From contig CAVWSF010000001.1 of assembly GCA_963757605.1 (NCBI GenBank), positions 310,001 through 374,000 on the forward strand: a DNA stretch of 64,000 nucleotides, in the 5' to 3' direction. This DNA is from JAICJC01 sp963757605 (GTDB lineage: Bacteria; Actinomycetota; Thermoleophilia; Gaiellales; JAICJC01). Below the pieces are notes generated by a model. It worked only from the letters and a program-made list of their open reading frames with translations, did no database searches and had not been told where the DNA came from. Within the stretch, counting starts at the first letter, position 1, and each line of letters opens with the position of its first letter. Shown one piece after another: positions 14,562 through 23,542 of the stretch. The translations under genes were made by a program, and so were the position numbers.

Positions 14562-16226
14562 ATGATGGAGCCGGTGCGGGCGTTTCGAGCCATCGTCGTT
14601 CTGGCTCTCGTCCTCATGGCCGGGACGTGGGCGACCCCGGCCTGGGCGAGCTTCCTGCCCAATGGCGACTTCGAGCGCCACGGCGGGTCGCTCGCGGGAT
14701 GGACGGGCGACGGCGCCACCGTGGCGCTGCGCAACGACGGCCGCAGGGGCGGCCACGCCGCACGCGTCGCGCGCCGGCCGCGTAACCCCTCATACGCAGC
14801 TCGCGCTGGGCTCAACCGGGCGACGTCCGTGGCTGGAGGCCTCTTCCGGGCCCGCGGGTTCGTCCGCTCGGGGAAGCCCGGGTGGACCGTGTGCCTGAAG
14901 CTGCTCGAGATCACACCCGCGGGGTCCACGCTCGCCTCCCGCTCGGCGTGCCGCAGGGCCACTCGCCACTGGCGGGCCTTCCCCGAGCTCGACTACCGGG
15001 CCGAGCGCACCGGCGACCGGATGATGCTGCGGGTCGTCCAGAAGGCCCCGTCCAAGGCCGGCGACAGCTTCCAGATCGACGACGTCTCGCTGACGGCGCC
15101 GCCGGGCGATGGACACGCGCCCTCGCCCCCGGGAGGCCTGACGGCCGTCGCGACATCCAACACGAAGGTCGCGCTCGACTGGAAGGCCGTGACCGACGGC
15201 GACGGCATCGCCCAGTACACGATCTACCGCCGCGGCGTCCCGATCGCGGTCGTGGGCGGCTCGCGCACCGACTACACCGCCACGACCGGCGCCGGGACGA
15301 CGGCCGCCTACAGCGTCGACGCGGTGGACGCGTCGGGCAGCCGATCGAGCCGGTCGGGTGGGGTGACCGTGACGACGCCGTCCTCCGGTGGAGTGCTCGT
15401 CGCCGCCGCCGGCGACATCGCCTGCGACCCCACCGACGCCGGCTTCAACAACGGAAACGGCACCTCCACGGCGTGCGCACAGAAGGCCACCTCCGACCTG
15501 ATCCTCGCCGATCCGTCGATCTCCGCCGTCCTGGCCCTGGGCGATCTCCAGTACGGCTGCGGCGGCTATCAGCCCTTCCAGCAGTCGTTCGACCCCTCGT
15601 GGGGCCGATTCTTCTCCATGATCCATCCGGTGCCCGGAAACCACGAGTATCAGACGAGCGGCGGCACGGACTGCGAGCCCGAGGCGGCCGGGTACTTCCG
15701 CTACTTCGGCGCCGCCGCCGGGGACGCCCAGGCCGACACGGCCTGGAACGCCGGGGCGTGGCACATGATCGGGCTGAACGGCGAGTGCGGCGACGTCGGC
15801 GGCTGTGACGCCTCGTCTCCCCAGGGCCAGTTCCTGCGCAGCCACCTCGGCACGAAGCAGTGCACGCTCGCGTACTGGCACGAGCCCTACGACAACGGCA
15901 ACAACCTCATCGCCGATTACCGCTACTTCTGGCAGACGCTCTCGGCGGCCGGCGCGGACGTGGTGCTGAACGGGCACATCCACACCTACGCCCGGTTCGC
16001 GCCCCAGGACCCGGACGGACAGGTGGACGCAGCCCATGGGATCCGCCAGTTCATCGTCGGCACCGGCGGCAAGAGCCAGGGCTCACTCCCCGGCAACCAG
16101 AACGTCGAGCTCACCCAGAGCGGCTTCGGCATCCTGGAGCTCCGGCTGCACGACGCGAGCTACGACTGGAAGTACGTCGCGGTCGACGGCTCGGTGGTCG
16201 ACTCCGGCTCCGCGCCCTGCCACTAG
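14562..16226 (+). CDS. Secreted metallophosphoesterase with FN3 and carbohydrate-binding-like domains
   Basis: 554 residues. A signal peptide ends near AWAS (about residue 30). A jelly-roll module like CBM4/9 follows (NGDFERHGGSLAGWT), then a fibronectin type III domain (about 195-280) and a calcineurin-like phosphoesterase. The metal motifs are all present: AAGDIACD, ALGDLQYG, PGNHEY, YWHEP and NGHIHTYAR. This is the purple-acid-phosphatase-like extracellular type; the substrate could be phosphoesters on polymers. It diverges from the three-domain secreted protein gene. Confidence 0.88.
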   Translation: MMEPVRAFRAIVVLALVLMAGTWATPAWASFLPNGDFERHGGSLAGWTGDGATVALRNDGRRGGHAARVARRPRNPSYAARAGLNRATSVAGGLFRARGFVRSGKPGWTVCLKLLEITPAGSTLASRSACRRATRHWRAFPELDYRAERTGDRMMLRVVQKAPSKAGDSFQIDDVSLTAPPGDGHAPSPPGGLTAVATSNTKVALDWKAVTDGDGIAQYTIYRRGVPIAVVGGSRTDYTATTGAGTTAAYSVDAVDASGSRSSRSGGVTVTTPSSGGVLVAAAGDIACDPTDAGFNNGNGTSTACAQKATSDLILADPSISAVLALGDLQYGCGGYQPFQQSFDPSWGRFFSMIHPVPGNHEYQTSGGTDCEPEAAGYFRYFGAAAGDAQADTAWNAGAWHMIGLNGECGDVGGCDASSPQGQFLRSHLGTKQCTLAYWHEPYDNGNNLIADYRYFWQTLSAAGADVVLNGHIHTYARFAPQDPDGQVDAAHGIRQFIVGTGGKSQGSLPGNQNVELTQSGFGILELRLHDASYDWKYVAVDGSVVDSGSAPCH

Positions 16227-16249
16227 ACGTCGTGAGAGGCTAGACGCCG

Positions 16250-17883
16250 ATGAGCGTCGACCTCGAGACGACCGGGCCGGGCCCGGTCGATCCCTCCGCC
16301 GAGCAGCACATGGTCCCCACGCGCGACGGAGTCGAGCTCGCCATCGACGTGTACCTGCCAGCCGGCACGGGCCCCTGGCCGGCGGTGCTCGTCCGCCTCC
16401 CGTACGACAAGAACGGCCGCTACTGCTGGATGCCGCAGATCGCCGGCCACTTCACCGCCCGCGGCTACGCGTTCCACGTTCAGGACGTGCGCGGCAAGTT
16501 CCGCTCGGGCGGCGAGGTGAACGCGTTCGTCCACGAGATCGACGACGGCTACGACACGCTCGAGTGGATCGCGCACCAGGGGTGGTGCAGCGGCGCGATC
16601 GGGATGTGGGGCGACTCGTACTACGGCTTCACGCAGTGGACCGCCGTGGCGTCGGGGCACCCGGCGCTCAAGGCGATCGTGCCGCGGGTGACGGTCGCCG
16701 ACCTGTTCGGCTGGCTCGCCGGGGTCACGCCGCTCTACGGCGCGCACTACCTGGCGCAGTACTGGTCGGACGCCCTCACCCACCACTGGACGCCCGACTG
16801 GAGCCACCGGCCGCTGTGCGAGCTCTTCGACGAGGGGTTCCGGGCGATCGGGTCGCGCTCGATCTCGTTCGACCGCATCCTGGCGGAGGAGCGCGGCCGG
16901 GCCCCGGTCGACCTCTACTCCGGCGGCCACCCGTTCGAGCGCCTGCGGATCCCGACCCTGCACGGCGTCGGCTGGTTCGACAACATCACACCTCCGCACA
17001 TGCTCGACTACGAGCGGCTCATGGCCGAACCCGGCGACCGCGCCGTACCAGTACCTCCACGCCGGCTCGACAGATCACGAGAACTACCGGTTCGAGGACG
17101 TCCCCGTCGCGGAGTCCGAGGATCACGCGACGAACGACGGCGCGCTCGAGCGGATGCTGCCCCGCTACCTCGAGCCGGCGCTCGACTTCTTCGACGCGCA
17201 CCTCGCGGGGACGGCCGATTCCACGTCGTCCCCGCGCGTCCGCTGGCACCTCGGAAACGACGGCTGGCGCGAATCGCCGTCCTGGCCGCCGCCGGGAGCT
17301 TCTGAGACGCGCCTCTACCTCTCCGCTCCGGCGCGGCCTCGAGGCCGCGCCGGGCGGGCCGGCCGAGGCGGCCTGGGTGCACGATCCCGCCGACCTCGTC
17401 CCCTCCACCATCGTCGACCCCTTCTCGTTCCTGCTCGAGCACCCGGACGAGGGCGAGGTCGCTGCGAGGCCCGACGTCGTCGTGTTCACGGGCGAGCCGC
17501 TCGCCGCCCCGCTGACGCTCGCCGGCCGCGTGGCGGCGCATCTGTGGGTGGGCAGCGACGGCCCCTCCATGTGCGTGCACGTGAAGCTCGTGGACGTCGC
17601 CCCGGACGGTGCGTCGCACATCCTGCTCTACGGTCAGCAGCTGGTCGAGCGGCCCGGCGAATCGACCTCGGTCGAGGTCTACCTCGGCCACACGGGCCAT
17701 CGGATCCCGGCGGGTCACCGGCTGCGGCTTCAGATCGCATCGAGCGACTACCCGCTGTACGTCCCCCACCCCGGCACCGCGGAGAGCCCGTGGTTCGCGG
17801 TCGAGACGGCGGTCAACCACCAGCGCGTCCTGGTGGGCGGGTCGACGCCGTCGCACGTGGGCCTCACCGTTCTCCCGGCGTAG
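16250..17883 (+). CDS. CocE/NonD-family hydrolase (X-Pro dipeptidyl-peptidase-like), frame disrupted twice
   Basis: The combined product is about 544 residues. An alpha/beta-hydrolase N-terminal part carries the nucleophile elbow GMWGDSYYGFTQW and a following Asp region (HGVGWFDNI). The His region (GSTDHENYRFED) is in the next frame, entered near 17043 where one extra C in a CC pair explains the shift. The C-terminal jelly-roll (DPADLVPSTIVDPF to VGLTVLPA) is in the third frame, entered near 17330. Both shifts are single-base insertions. The family includes cocaine esterase and glutaryl-7-ACA acylase. It could be sequencing error or real decay. Confidence 0.85.
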
Positions 17884-17912
17884 GGGCGCTCGTCGCGGCG
17901 TACCATCCGCGC

Positions 17913-18182
17913 ATGCGTTACATGGTTGTCGAGCAGTTCACGCACGGGCCGGGACCGGTCTATGAGCGCTTCGCCGAGCGGGGCCGGATGGCGCCGGCCG
18001 GCCTCGAGTACGTCGAGAGCTGGATCGATGAGGGGCTCGATCGCTGCTTCCAGATCATGGAGACCGACGACCCGGCCCTGTTCGACGAGTGGACCGCGGC
18101 ATGGTCCGACCTGGCCACGTTCGAGATCGTCCCGGTCATCACGTCGGCGGAGGCGGCCGCGCGGGCGTCCGCCGGGTCCTAA
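17913..18182 (+). CDS. DUF3303-like small protein
   Basis: 89 residues: MRYMVVEQFTHGPGPVYERF, a GLEYVESWIDEGLDRCFQIME core and a short C-terminal helix. This ferredoxin-like dimeric fold is commonly labelled DUF3303; no activity is known. A TACCAT hexamer lies 6 nt before the ATG, which supports a leaderless start and the chosen initiation codon. Confidence 0.75.
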   Translation: MRYMVVEQFTHGPGPVYERFAERGRMAPAGLEYVESWIDEGLDRCFQIMETDDPALFDEWTAAWSDLATFEIVPVITSAEAAARASAGS

Positions 18183-18215
18183 AGCGCGTCCCAGCCGGTA
18201 CCGATCACCTTCTGT

Positions 18216-18644
18216 GTGAGGTGGCGGCCTCCCATTCGTGTCCTCTGGACTCCGATGCTTGCCGTGCTGGCGGCGTCGGCATGCTCGGCCGGGCACGGCG
18301 GAGCCGGGCCGACCGTGGTCCACGTCAGCGAGCGGGACTTCCAGATCCACATCCCCGCGCGGATTCCAGCCGGCGACGTTCGCCTGGTCGTCCGAAACCG
18401 CGGCCCGGAGCAGCACGAGCTGATCGTCGTTCGCACCTCGGGCCAGCGCCTGCCGCTACGGTCGGACGCGGCGACGGTCGACGAGGAGGGTCTCGAGCCG
18501 CGCACGCTGGGGACGCTCGAGCCGGGCCCGGCCTGGTCGACCCGCGAGCTGGACATGCACCTGCGGCCGGGAACCTACGAGGTCTTCTGCAACATGGCCG
18601 GCCACTACCTCGGCGGCATGTCCGCGATGTTCACGGTGACGTAG
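18216..18644 (+). CDS. Secreted cupredoxin-domain protein, possibly a lipoprotein
   Basis: 142 residues. The hydrophobic N-terminus (VLWTPMLAVLAASACSAGHG) could be a lipoprotein signal with Cys as acceptor, although the lipobox is imperfect. The cupredoxin domain has His in EQHELIVVRT and a C-terminal copper site VFCNMAGHYLGGM with Cys, His and Met. A role in copper handling or electron transfer is possible. The start is the GTG at 18216; ATG at 18255 is an alternative. The GGDEF-EAL gene begins 2 nt after its stop. Confidence 0.8.
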   Translation: MRWRPPIRVLWTPMLAVLAASACSAGHGGAGPTVVHVSERDFQIHIPARIPAGDVRLVVRNRGPEQHELIVVRTSGQRLPLRSDAATVDEEGLEPRTLGTLEPGPAWSTRELDMHLRPGTYEVFCNMAGHYLGGMSAMFTVT

Positions 18645-18645
18645 C

Positions 18646-20985
18646 GTGCGCGCCCGCCGGACCTTCTCGCCGTTCGCCGGCTCCGCCCGCCGGCCGATCG
18701 CGGCCATCCTCGCCACCTTCGCGCTCTCGTCGGCGGTCACGGTGGGCCTGTCGATCTGGGCGACGTCGCGGTCGCAGCACCGGGCCGCCGTGCTCGAGAT
18801 CGCCGCCCGCCAGCGGACGCTCGCCGAGCGGTACGTGAAGGAGGTGCTCCTCGTCCGCTCCGGCACCGCCGCCGATCCGGCGACCACGGCGACCGACCTG
18901 CGCGAGAGCGCAGACGCGCTGCTCGACGGCGGGCTCGCGCCGGCGGTGAACGGCGACGACGATGAGACCGTGATCTCGGGCGCCTCCGACGCCGCCGTCC
19001 GCGGCGAGCTGGAGCAGGAGCGGCGGCTGGTGCACGACCTGACGGCCACCGGCAGCGCGATCCTCGCCGGCAGGCCGATGCCGCCGGCCGAGACCGCCCA
19101 CGAGCGCATCACGACGACCGATCCGATCGCACGGCTTCGGATCCTGTCCGACCTCACCTCGAACGTCGCGCTCAACACCGCCCGCACGATCGCCGGCAAT
19201 GCCGACCGCAGCCTGGGCGGGCTGATCGTCATCCAGGTCGGCCTCGGCGTGGCCGGCCTCACCGTGTCGCTGCTCCTGGCTCTCGCCCTGGTGGCTGCGA
19301 CCCGCCGCCGCACGGCGCACTTCCGCAGCATGGTGTCGGCCTCGACCGACCTGGTGTTCGTATTCGGCGACGGCCGCTGCCGGTACGTGTCCGACTCGGT
19401 GACGACGACCGCCGGCGCGAAGCCCGCCGACATGCTCGACGACGGGTATTCCCGCTTCGTCCACCCCGACGACCTGGACGAGGTCCGCATGGCCGCGACC
19501 CGGGCCCGCCCCGCGCAGCTCGTCTTCCGGATGTCGAACCAGTTCGAGGAATGGCGCCACCTGGAGGCACACGTCAGCGACCTGCGCGGAGACCGCCACG
19601 TGCGCGGCGTCGTCATGAACGCCCGTGACGTCTCGGAGCGCGTCCGGCTCGAGGAGGAGCTCACCCACCAGGCCTATCACGACGGCCTCACCGGCGTTGC
19701 GAACCGGGCCCTCTTCCGCGACCGGCTCGACCAGGCGCTCGCGATCGCCGCCCGCACACGCGCCTCGTTCTCGGTGCTCGTCGTCGACCTCGACAGCTTC
19801 AAGGCGGTGAACGACAGCCTCGGCCACGATGCCGGCGACGAGCTCCTGAGCGCCGTCGCACGCCGGTTCGAGGACGCGCTGCGGCCGGGCGACACCATCG
19901 CCCGCTTCGGCGGCGACGAGTTCGGCCTGCTCCTGGACGGGGCCGGCGAGGACCAGGCCGTCGAGGTCGCCCGGCGCCTCCTCAGCCGGCTCTCGGAGCC
20001 GCTCGACGTGGCCGGCCGCCAGCTCTCGCTCGGCGCGAGCATCGGCGTCGCGCTCCATCCCCGCGACGGCGAGGACGCCGACGAGCTGGTCCGGTGCGCG
20101 GACGTCGCGATGTACGCCGCCAAGGAGGCGGGCCGCGGCCGGGTGGAGACGTTCCGGCACGAGCTGGCCCGCGAGCTCGGCGAGTCGCTGGGGCTCGAGC
20201 ACGAGCTGCGCCAGGCGCTTCACCGGCGTGAGTTCCGCGTCCACTACCAACCCAACGTCGACCTCGCCACCGGCGAGATCGTGGGCGTCGAGGCGCTCCT
20301 GCGCTGGACGTCGCCGTCCCGCGGGCCCGTGCCGCCCTCGCAGTTCATCCCCGTCGCGGAGGCGACGGGCCTCATCCTGCCGCTCGGCGAGTTCGTGCTG
20401 CGCGAGGCGTGCCGGCAGACCGCCGACTGGCAACGGCGCGGCCTGCTCCCGCAGCCGTTCGTCACCTGGGTGAACGTGTCGCCGCGGCAGCTCGTCGGAA
20501 GCGGGATGACCGCGCTCGTCCGCGACGCGCTCGCCCTGGCCGACCTGGCGCCCGACCGTCTGGGCCTCGAGGTGACCGAGACCGCGATCGTGGCCAAGGG
20601 CGTCGCCAGCGAGCACGCCCGCACCGAGCTCCAATCGCTTCATGACTGGGGCGTGCGGCTCGCCGTCGACGACTTCGGCACCGGGTTCTCGTCGCTCGGC
20701 CAGCTCCGGCACTTCCCGGTCGACGTCATCAAGGTCGACCGCACCTTCGTGCAGGGCGTCGGCGTCGACCCGAAGGACGCGGCGATCACCGCCAACGTGG
20801 TCAGCCTCGCCCACGCGCTCGGACTCGTCGCGATCGCCGAGGGCATCGAGTCCGCCGATCAGCTCCTGGCGATGCGCCGGCTCGGCTGCGACCTGGCCCA
20901 GGGGTTCGTGTTCGCGCGGCCGGCGCCCGCCGCCGACATCGAGGTGCTGCTCGCGGGCGGGCAGCCGCTCACCGAGGCCGCCTGA
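18646..20985 (+). CDS. Membrane GGDEF-EAL protein with PAS domain (cyclic-di-GMP turnover)
   Basis: 779 residues. Two membrane helices (about 17-40 and 185-210) bracket an extracytoplasmic helical sensor region. A PAS domain (about 225-325), a GGDEF domain with intact ARFGGDEFGLLL, and an EAL domain with VGVEALLRW, DDFGTGFSS and IKVDRTFV follow. Both catalytic motifs look intact, so the protein could make and degrade cyclic di-GMP. The GTG start sits 2 nt after the cupredoxin stop, so the two genes are probably one operon, which suggests a periplasmic redox or metal signal (inference). Confidence 0.92.
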   Translation: MRARRTFSPFAGSARRPIAAILATFALSSAVTVGLSIWATSRSQHRAAVLEIAARQRTLAERYVKEVLLVRSGTAADPATTATDLRESADALLDGGLAPAVNGDDDETVISGASDAAVRGELEQERRLVHDLTATGSAILAGRPMPPAETAHERITTTDPIARLRILSDLTSNVALNTARTIAGNADRSLGGLIVIQVGLGVAGLTVSLLLALALVAATRRRTAHFRSMVSASTDLVFVFGDGRCRYVSDSVTTTAGAKPADMLDDGYSRFVHPDDLDEVRMAATRARPAQLVFRMSNQFEEWRHLEAHVSDLRGDRHVRGVVMNARDVSERVRLEEELTHQAYHDGLTGVANRALFRDRLDQALAIAARTRASFSVLVVDLDSFKAVNDSLGHDAGDELLSAVARRFEDALRPGDTIARFGGDEFGLLLDGAGEDQAVEVARRLLSRLSEPLDVAGRQLSLGASIGVALHPRDGEDADELVRCADVAMYAAKEAGRGRVETFRHELARELGESLGLEHELRQALHRREFRVHYQPNVDLATGEIVGVEALLRWTSPSRGPVPPSQFIPVAEATGLILPLGEFVLREACRQTADWQRRGLLPQPFVTWVNVSPRQLVGSGMTALVRDALALADLAPDRLGLEVTETAIVAKGVASEHARTELQSLHDWGVRLAVDDFGTGFSSLGQLRHFPVDVIKVDRTFVQGVGVDPKDAAITANVVSLAHALGLVAIAEGIESADQLLAMRRLGCDLAQGFVFARPAPAADIEVLLAGGQPLTEAA

Positions 20986-21001
20986 CGGTACCGTGTGCGG
21001 C

Positions 21002-21502
21002 GTGAACGACGCCGTACCGGCATCCGGCGACGTGGCGATCCGCGGTCTCGATCCCGGCGACGCGCCGGCCTGTGACGCGATCGTCGCGTCGCTTCCGTAC
21101 CACTTCGGCGACGAGCACGGCCTCGAGCTCTGCGCGGCTGCGGTCCGCGAGCAGGCCGGGCTTGTCGCGACGGCCGGTGCCGGGCCGGTCGGGTTCATCA
21201 CCTGGCGGCCATGGTACGCGGCCGCGGCCGAGATCACCTGGCTCGCGGTCCACGCCGCCGAGCGCCGGCGCGGCATCGGCCGCCGGCTCGTCGAGGGCTT
21301 CCTCGCGGCGCATGAGGCGCGGGCCCGGTGGGCGGTCGTGACGACGCTCTCGGAGGCCACGCCCGAGCCGGGCGTCCAGGACGGCTACGCCAGCACGCGC
21401 GAGTTCTGGCGCCGGTGCGGCTTCGAGCCGGTGTTCGACCCGGTCGGCTGGTGGAACGAGGAGAACCAGGCCGTCGTCATGCTGAGACCGCTCGGCCGGT
21501 AA
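21002..21502 (+). CDS. GNAT-family N-acetyltransferase
   Basis: 166 residues. The acetyl-CoA motif A reads ITWLAVHAAERRRGIGRRLVEGF (V-x-x-x-x-RRxGIGxxL pattern) and the C-terminal TREFWRRCGFEPVFD strand-helix is typical. The substrate is unknown. TACCGT lies 7 nt before the GTG at 21002, supporting that start over the upstream GTG at 20993. The gene is convergent with the propeller gene, with a terminator hairpin between. Confidence 0.85.
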   Translation: MNDAVPASGDVAIRGLDPGDAPACDAIVASLPYHFGDEHGLELCAAAVREQAGLVATAGAGPVGFITWRPWYAAAAEITWLAVHAAERRRGIGRRLVEGFLAAHEARARWAVVTTLSEATPEPGVQDGYASTREFWRRCGFEPVFDPVGWWNEENQAVVMLRPLGR

Positions 21503-21507
21503 ACGGG

Positions 21508-21541
21508 TGAGCCCGCCCTCCGGGGATCCGGAGGACGGGCT
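21508..21541. terminator. Bidirectional hairpin terminator
   Basis: A 14-bp stem (GAGCCCGCCCTCCG with CGGAGGACGGGCTC, one mismatch) and a 6-nt loop between the convergent GNAT and propeller genes. No U-tract is evident, which is usual in high-GC actinobacteria. Confidence 0.7.
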
Positions 21542-21553
21542 CGTGTGTGGTCG

Positions 21554-22741
21554 CTACAGCGGGAACCGCGCCATGCCGACGTGAGGGACGCCGTTGATGG
21601 CGTCGATCAGGCCGCCGACATAGAGCTCGGTGCCCGTCGAGAGCATTGCCCAGGCTCCGGTGTAGTTGGAGCCGAACGGGGTGATGGCCGGGAACCAGTC
21701 GCAGTACACGGCGCCGTTCACGGGGTTCACGGAATAGAGCCCGTGGACGGCCCGCCCGCAGAACGACTGCTGGAGCACCGCGGTCCCCATGTGGCCGCCG
21801 ATGAAGAGGCGGGTGCCGTCGGGAGACATGGCGAGGCTCTCGTCGTTGCCGGCCGTGTTGACCCGCCACACCTGTGAGCCGGACGTGCCGTTGTCGAGCC
21901 GGAATGCGGCCGCGTAGTTCGGCTTCTGGCCAAACCCGACGTAGACCCGCGTGCTCGTCGGCAGAACCGACCAGGCGGTCTGCGGCCCGGCGATGACGCC
22001 GGCCGGGATCGCCCACAGGTCGAGGGCACCCGACGACCGGTCGACCCGGGCGACGGACTGACGCGAGACGCCGTCCATCTGCGAGAAGTGGCCACCGATG
22101 AACATGGTGGTGCCGTCGGGCGCGAGGGCCATCGAGCGCACCGTGCTGTTTGCTGACGGCAGCCACGTCGAGTCGAGCGCGCCCGTCGACGCGTCAAGGG
22201 CGGCGAGACGGCCGCGTGCCTGGCCGTCGACCGTCGCGAAGGCCCCGCCGACGTACACCAGGCTCGGCGTGGCCTTGATCACGTGGACCGACGTGTTGAA
22301 CTTGTGCTGAAACCCTGGGATAAGCGAGCCGTCCGCCGTCGAGACGACGGCAAAGTTCTTCACCGTCACCCCGTCGACCGCGTCGAACGTCCCGCCGACG
22401 TAGAGCATCGAGCCGTCGGCCGAGACCGCGAGCGCGCGCACCATGCCGGCCTTGCCGGTCTTCGTGATCTTCGGGCCCCAGCCGGCGATTCCGTCGCCGG
22501 TGGTCGCGTTGTAGCTTCCGAGGCTCTTGACCTTGATCTTGGTCGAGCCGTCGGCGGATACCTCCTGGGCGAACTTGCCGCCGACGTAGAGCGTGTTCCC
22601 GCTCTGCGCAAATGCGAGGACTTTCCCGTTCGTCATCCAGGTCGTATCCGCCGTCGCGCTGAGCGCGAAGGCGGGTGACGCGGTTGCCGCGATCGCGCCA
22701 ACCACGGCCACGACGACCAATGCCAGTCGCTTGACGGACAT
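21554..22741 (-). CDS. Secreted seven-bladed beta-propeller protein
   Basis: 395 residues with a signal peptide (KRLALVVVAVVGAIAATA, cleavage near AFA-LS). Seven blade motifs of the form LYVGGxF are spaced about 50 residues apart: LYVGGKF, LYVGGTF, VYVGGAF, MFIGGHF, VYVGFGQ, LFIGGHM and LYVGGLI. Most are followed by a G-x-x-R-x-x-L/V-A-x-(L/V)-D turn. This matches DUF5122-like propellers seen in actinobacterial secretomes. No enzymatic residues are recognised; adhesion or ligand binding is possible. A paralogue lies at 23543. Confidence 0.82.
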   Translation of the reverse strand: MSVKRLALVVVAVVGAIAATASPAFALSATADTTWMTNGKVLAFAQSGNTLYVGGKFAQEVSADGSTKIKVKSLGSYNATTGDGIAGWGPKITKTGKAGMVRALAVSADGSMLYVGGTFDAVDGVTVKNFAVVSTADGSLIPGFQHKFNTSVHVIKATPSLVYVGGAFATVDGQARGRLAALDASTGALDSTWLPSANSTVRSMALAPDGTTMFIGGHFSQMDGVSRQSVARVDRSSGALDLWAIPAGVIAGPQTAWSVLPTSTRVYVGFGQKPNYAAAFRLDNGTSGSQVWRVNTAGNDESLAMSPDGTRLFIGGHMGTAVLQQSFCGRAVHGLYSVNPVNGAVYCDWFPAITPFGSNYTGAWAMLSTGTELYVGGLIDAINGVPHVGMARFPL

Positions 22742-22942
22742 CCTGTGATTCCCCCTCTTGTGGTCCCACACACACCGGCCGAAGCCGGCCCGATGCCGAT
22801 CGGCCGCCACCGCGATCGTTCGGCGGATCCATTTTGTGGGATATTTAGGAATCCGTCAACCAGTTGTTGTGAAAATCGGGTTCTCCACACCAGGTCCGGC
22901 ACCAGGTCTGGTGGATCGGCGGTGCGACGGTATCCTTGGGCT

Positions 22943-23500
22943 GTGAGCGATCACGTGACCGCCGGGGAGGCTGGGTTCTTCGCGACGCAGATGGGCGTCG
23001 GCCATCCCAAGATCCTGGCGACGACCGTCTGCGCGATCGTCGAGCACGGCGGCGAGCTCCTCATGGTGCGCCAGCTGAACCGCGACGGCGAGGAGCGCTG
23101 GAACTTCCCCACGGGCTGGATGGAGCCCGTGGACGAGGACGACCGCGTGCAGCTCCCGGAGCACTCGGTGAACCGCAACCTGCTGGTGGAGACGGGCTAC
23201 GCGGCGAGCGACGCGATCCTGGTCGGCGTCTCACTCGTGCGCGAGCACGACCCCGACGGCCACCGGGTCGGCACGTCCCTGCGGCTGAACTACGTGTGCG
23301 AGCAATTGCGTCAGACGAGCTACGCTGTCAACGACCCGGACATCCTGGGCGCGCCGGAGTGGTTCACGCCGGAGCAGATCGACGACCTGATCGCACGGAC
23401 GCAGGTCAAGGGACAGCTCACGGCGGCGGCGTTCCGCCACTGGCGGACCTACCGGGAGGGTGGGGAAATGTCCGCGGATATCGTTGACATTCCCAACTAG
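22943..23500 (+). CDS. Nudix-fold protein with degenerate Nudix box
   Basis: 185 residues. The fold is recognisable (ATTVCAIVEHGGELLMVRQLN, RWNFPTGWMEPVD) but the Nudix box is altered: where REUxEExG is expected the sequence is RNLLVETGY, so the catalytic Glu residues are partly lost. It is therefore more likely a ligand-binding or regulatory protein than a hydrolase. TATCCT lies 6 nt before the GTG, consistent with a leaderless start. It sits between two secreted propeller genes and runs toward the second. Confidence 0.75.
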   Translation: MSDHVTAGEAGFFATQMGVGHPKILATTVCAIVEHGGELLMVRQLNRDGEERWNFPTGWMEPVDEDDRVQLPEHSVNRNLLVETGYAASDAILVGVSLVREHDPDGHRVGTSLRLNYVCEQLRQTSYAVNDPDILGAPEWFTPEQIDDLIARTQVKGQLTAAAFRHWRTYREGGEMSADIVDIPN

Positions 23501-23542
23501 CGCTTTAGGCTCGTTGTAACCGGAAAAACACGGGAGGCAAAC

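Noticed and set aside
18631..21360. Very long open frame antisense to the GGDEF-EAL gene (about 909 codons), and similar ones at 1852-3393, 35949-38027 and 58389-60590
   Set aside because: High GC keeps antisense frames open. Their translations are Arg/Gly/Ala/His-rich without motifs, and the opposite strand has clear conserved domains.
22872..22915. CACCAGGTC direct/inverted repeat upstream of the first propeller gene
   Set aside because: Only two short copies with imperfect symmetry; too weak to separate from chance, though it recalls the REP-like cores.
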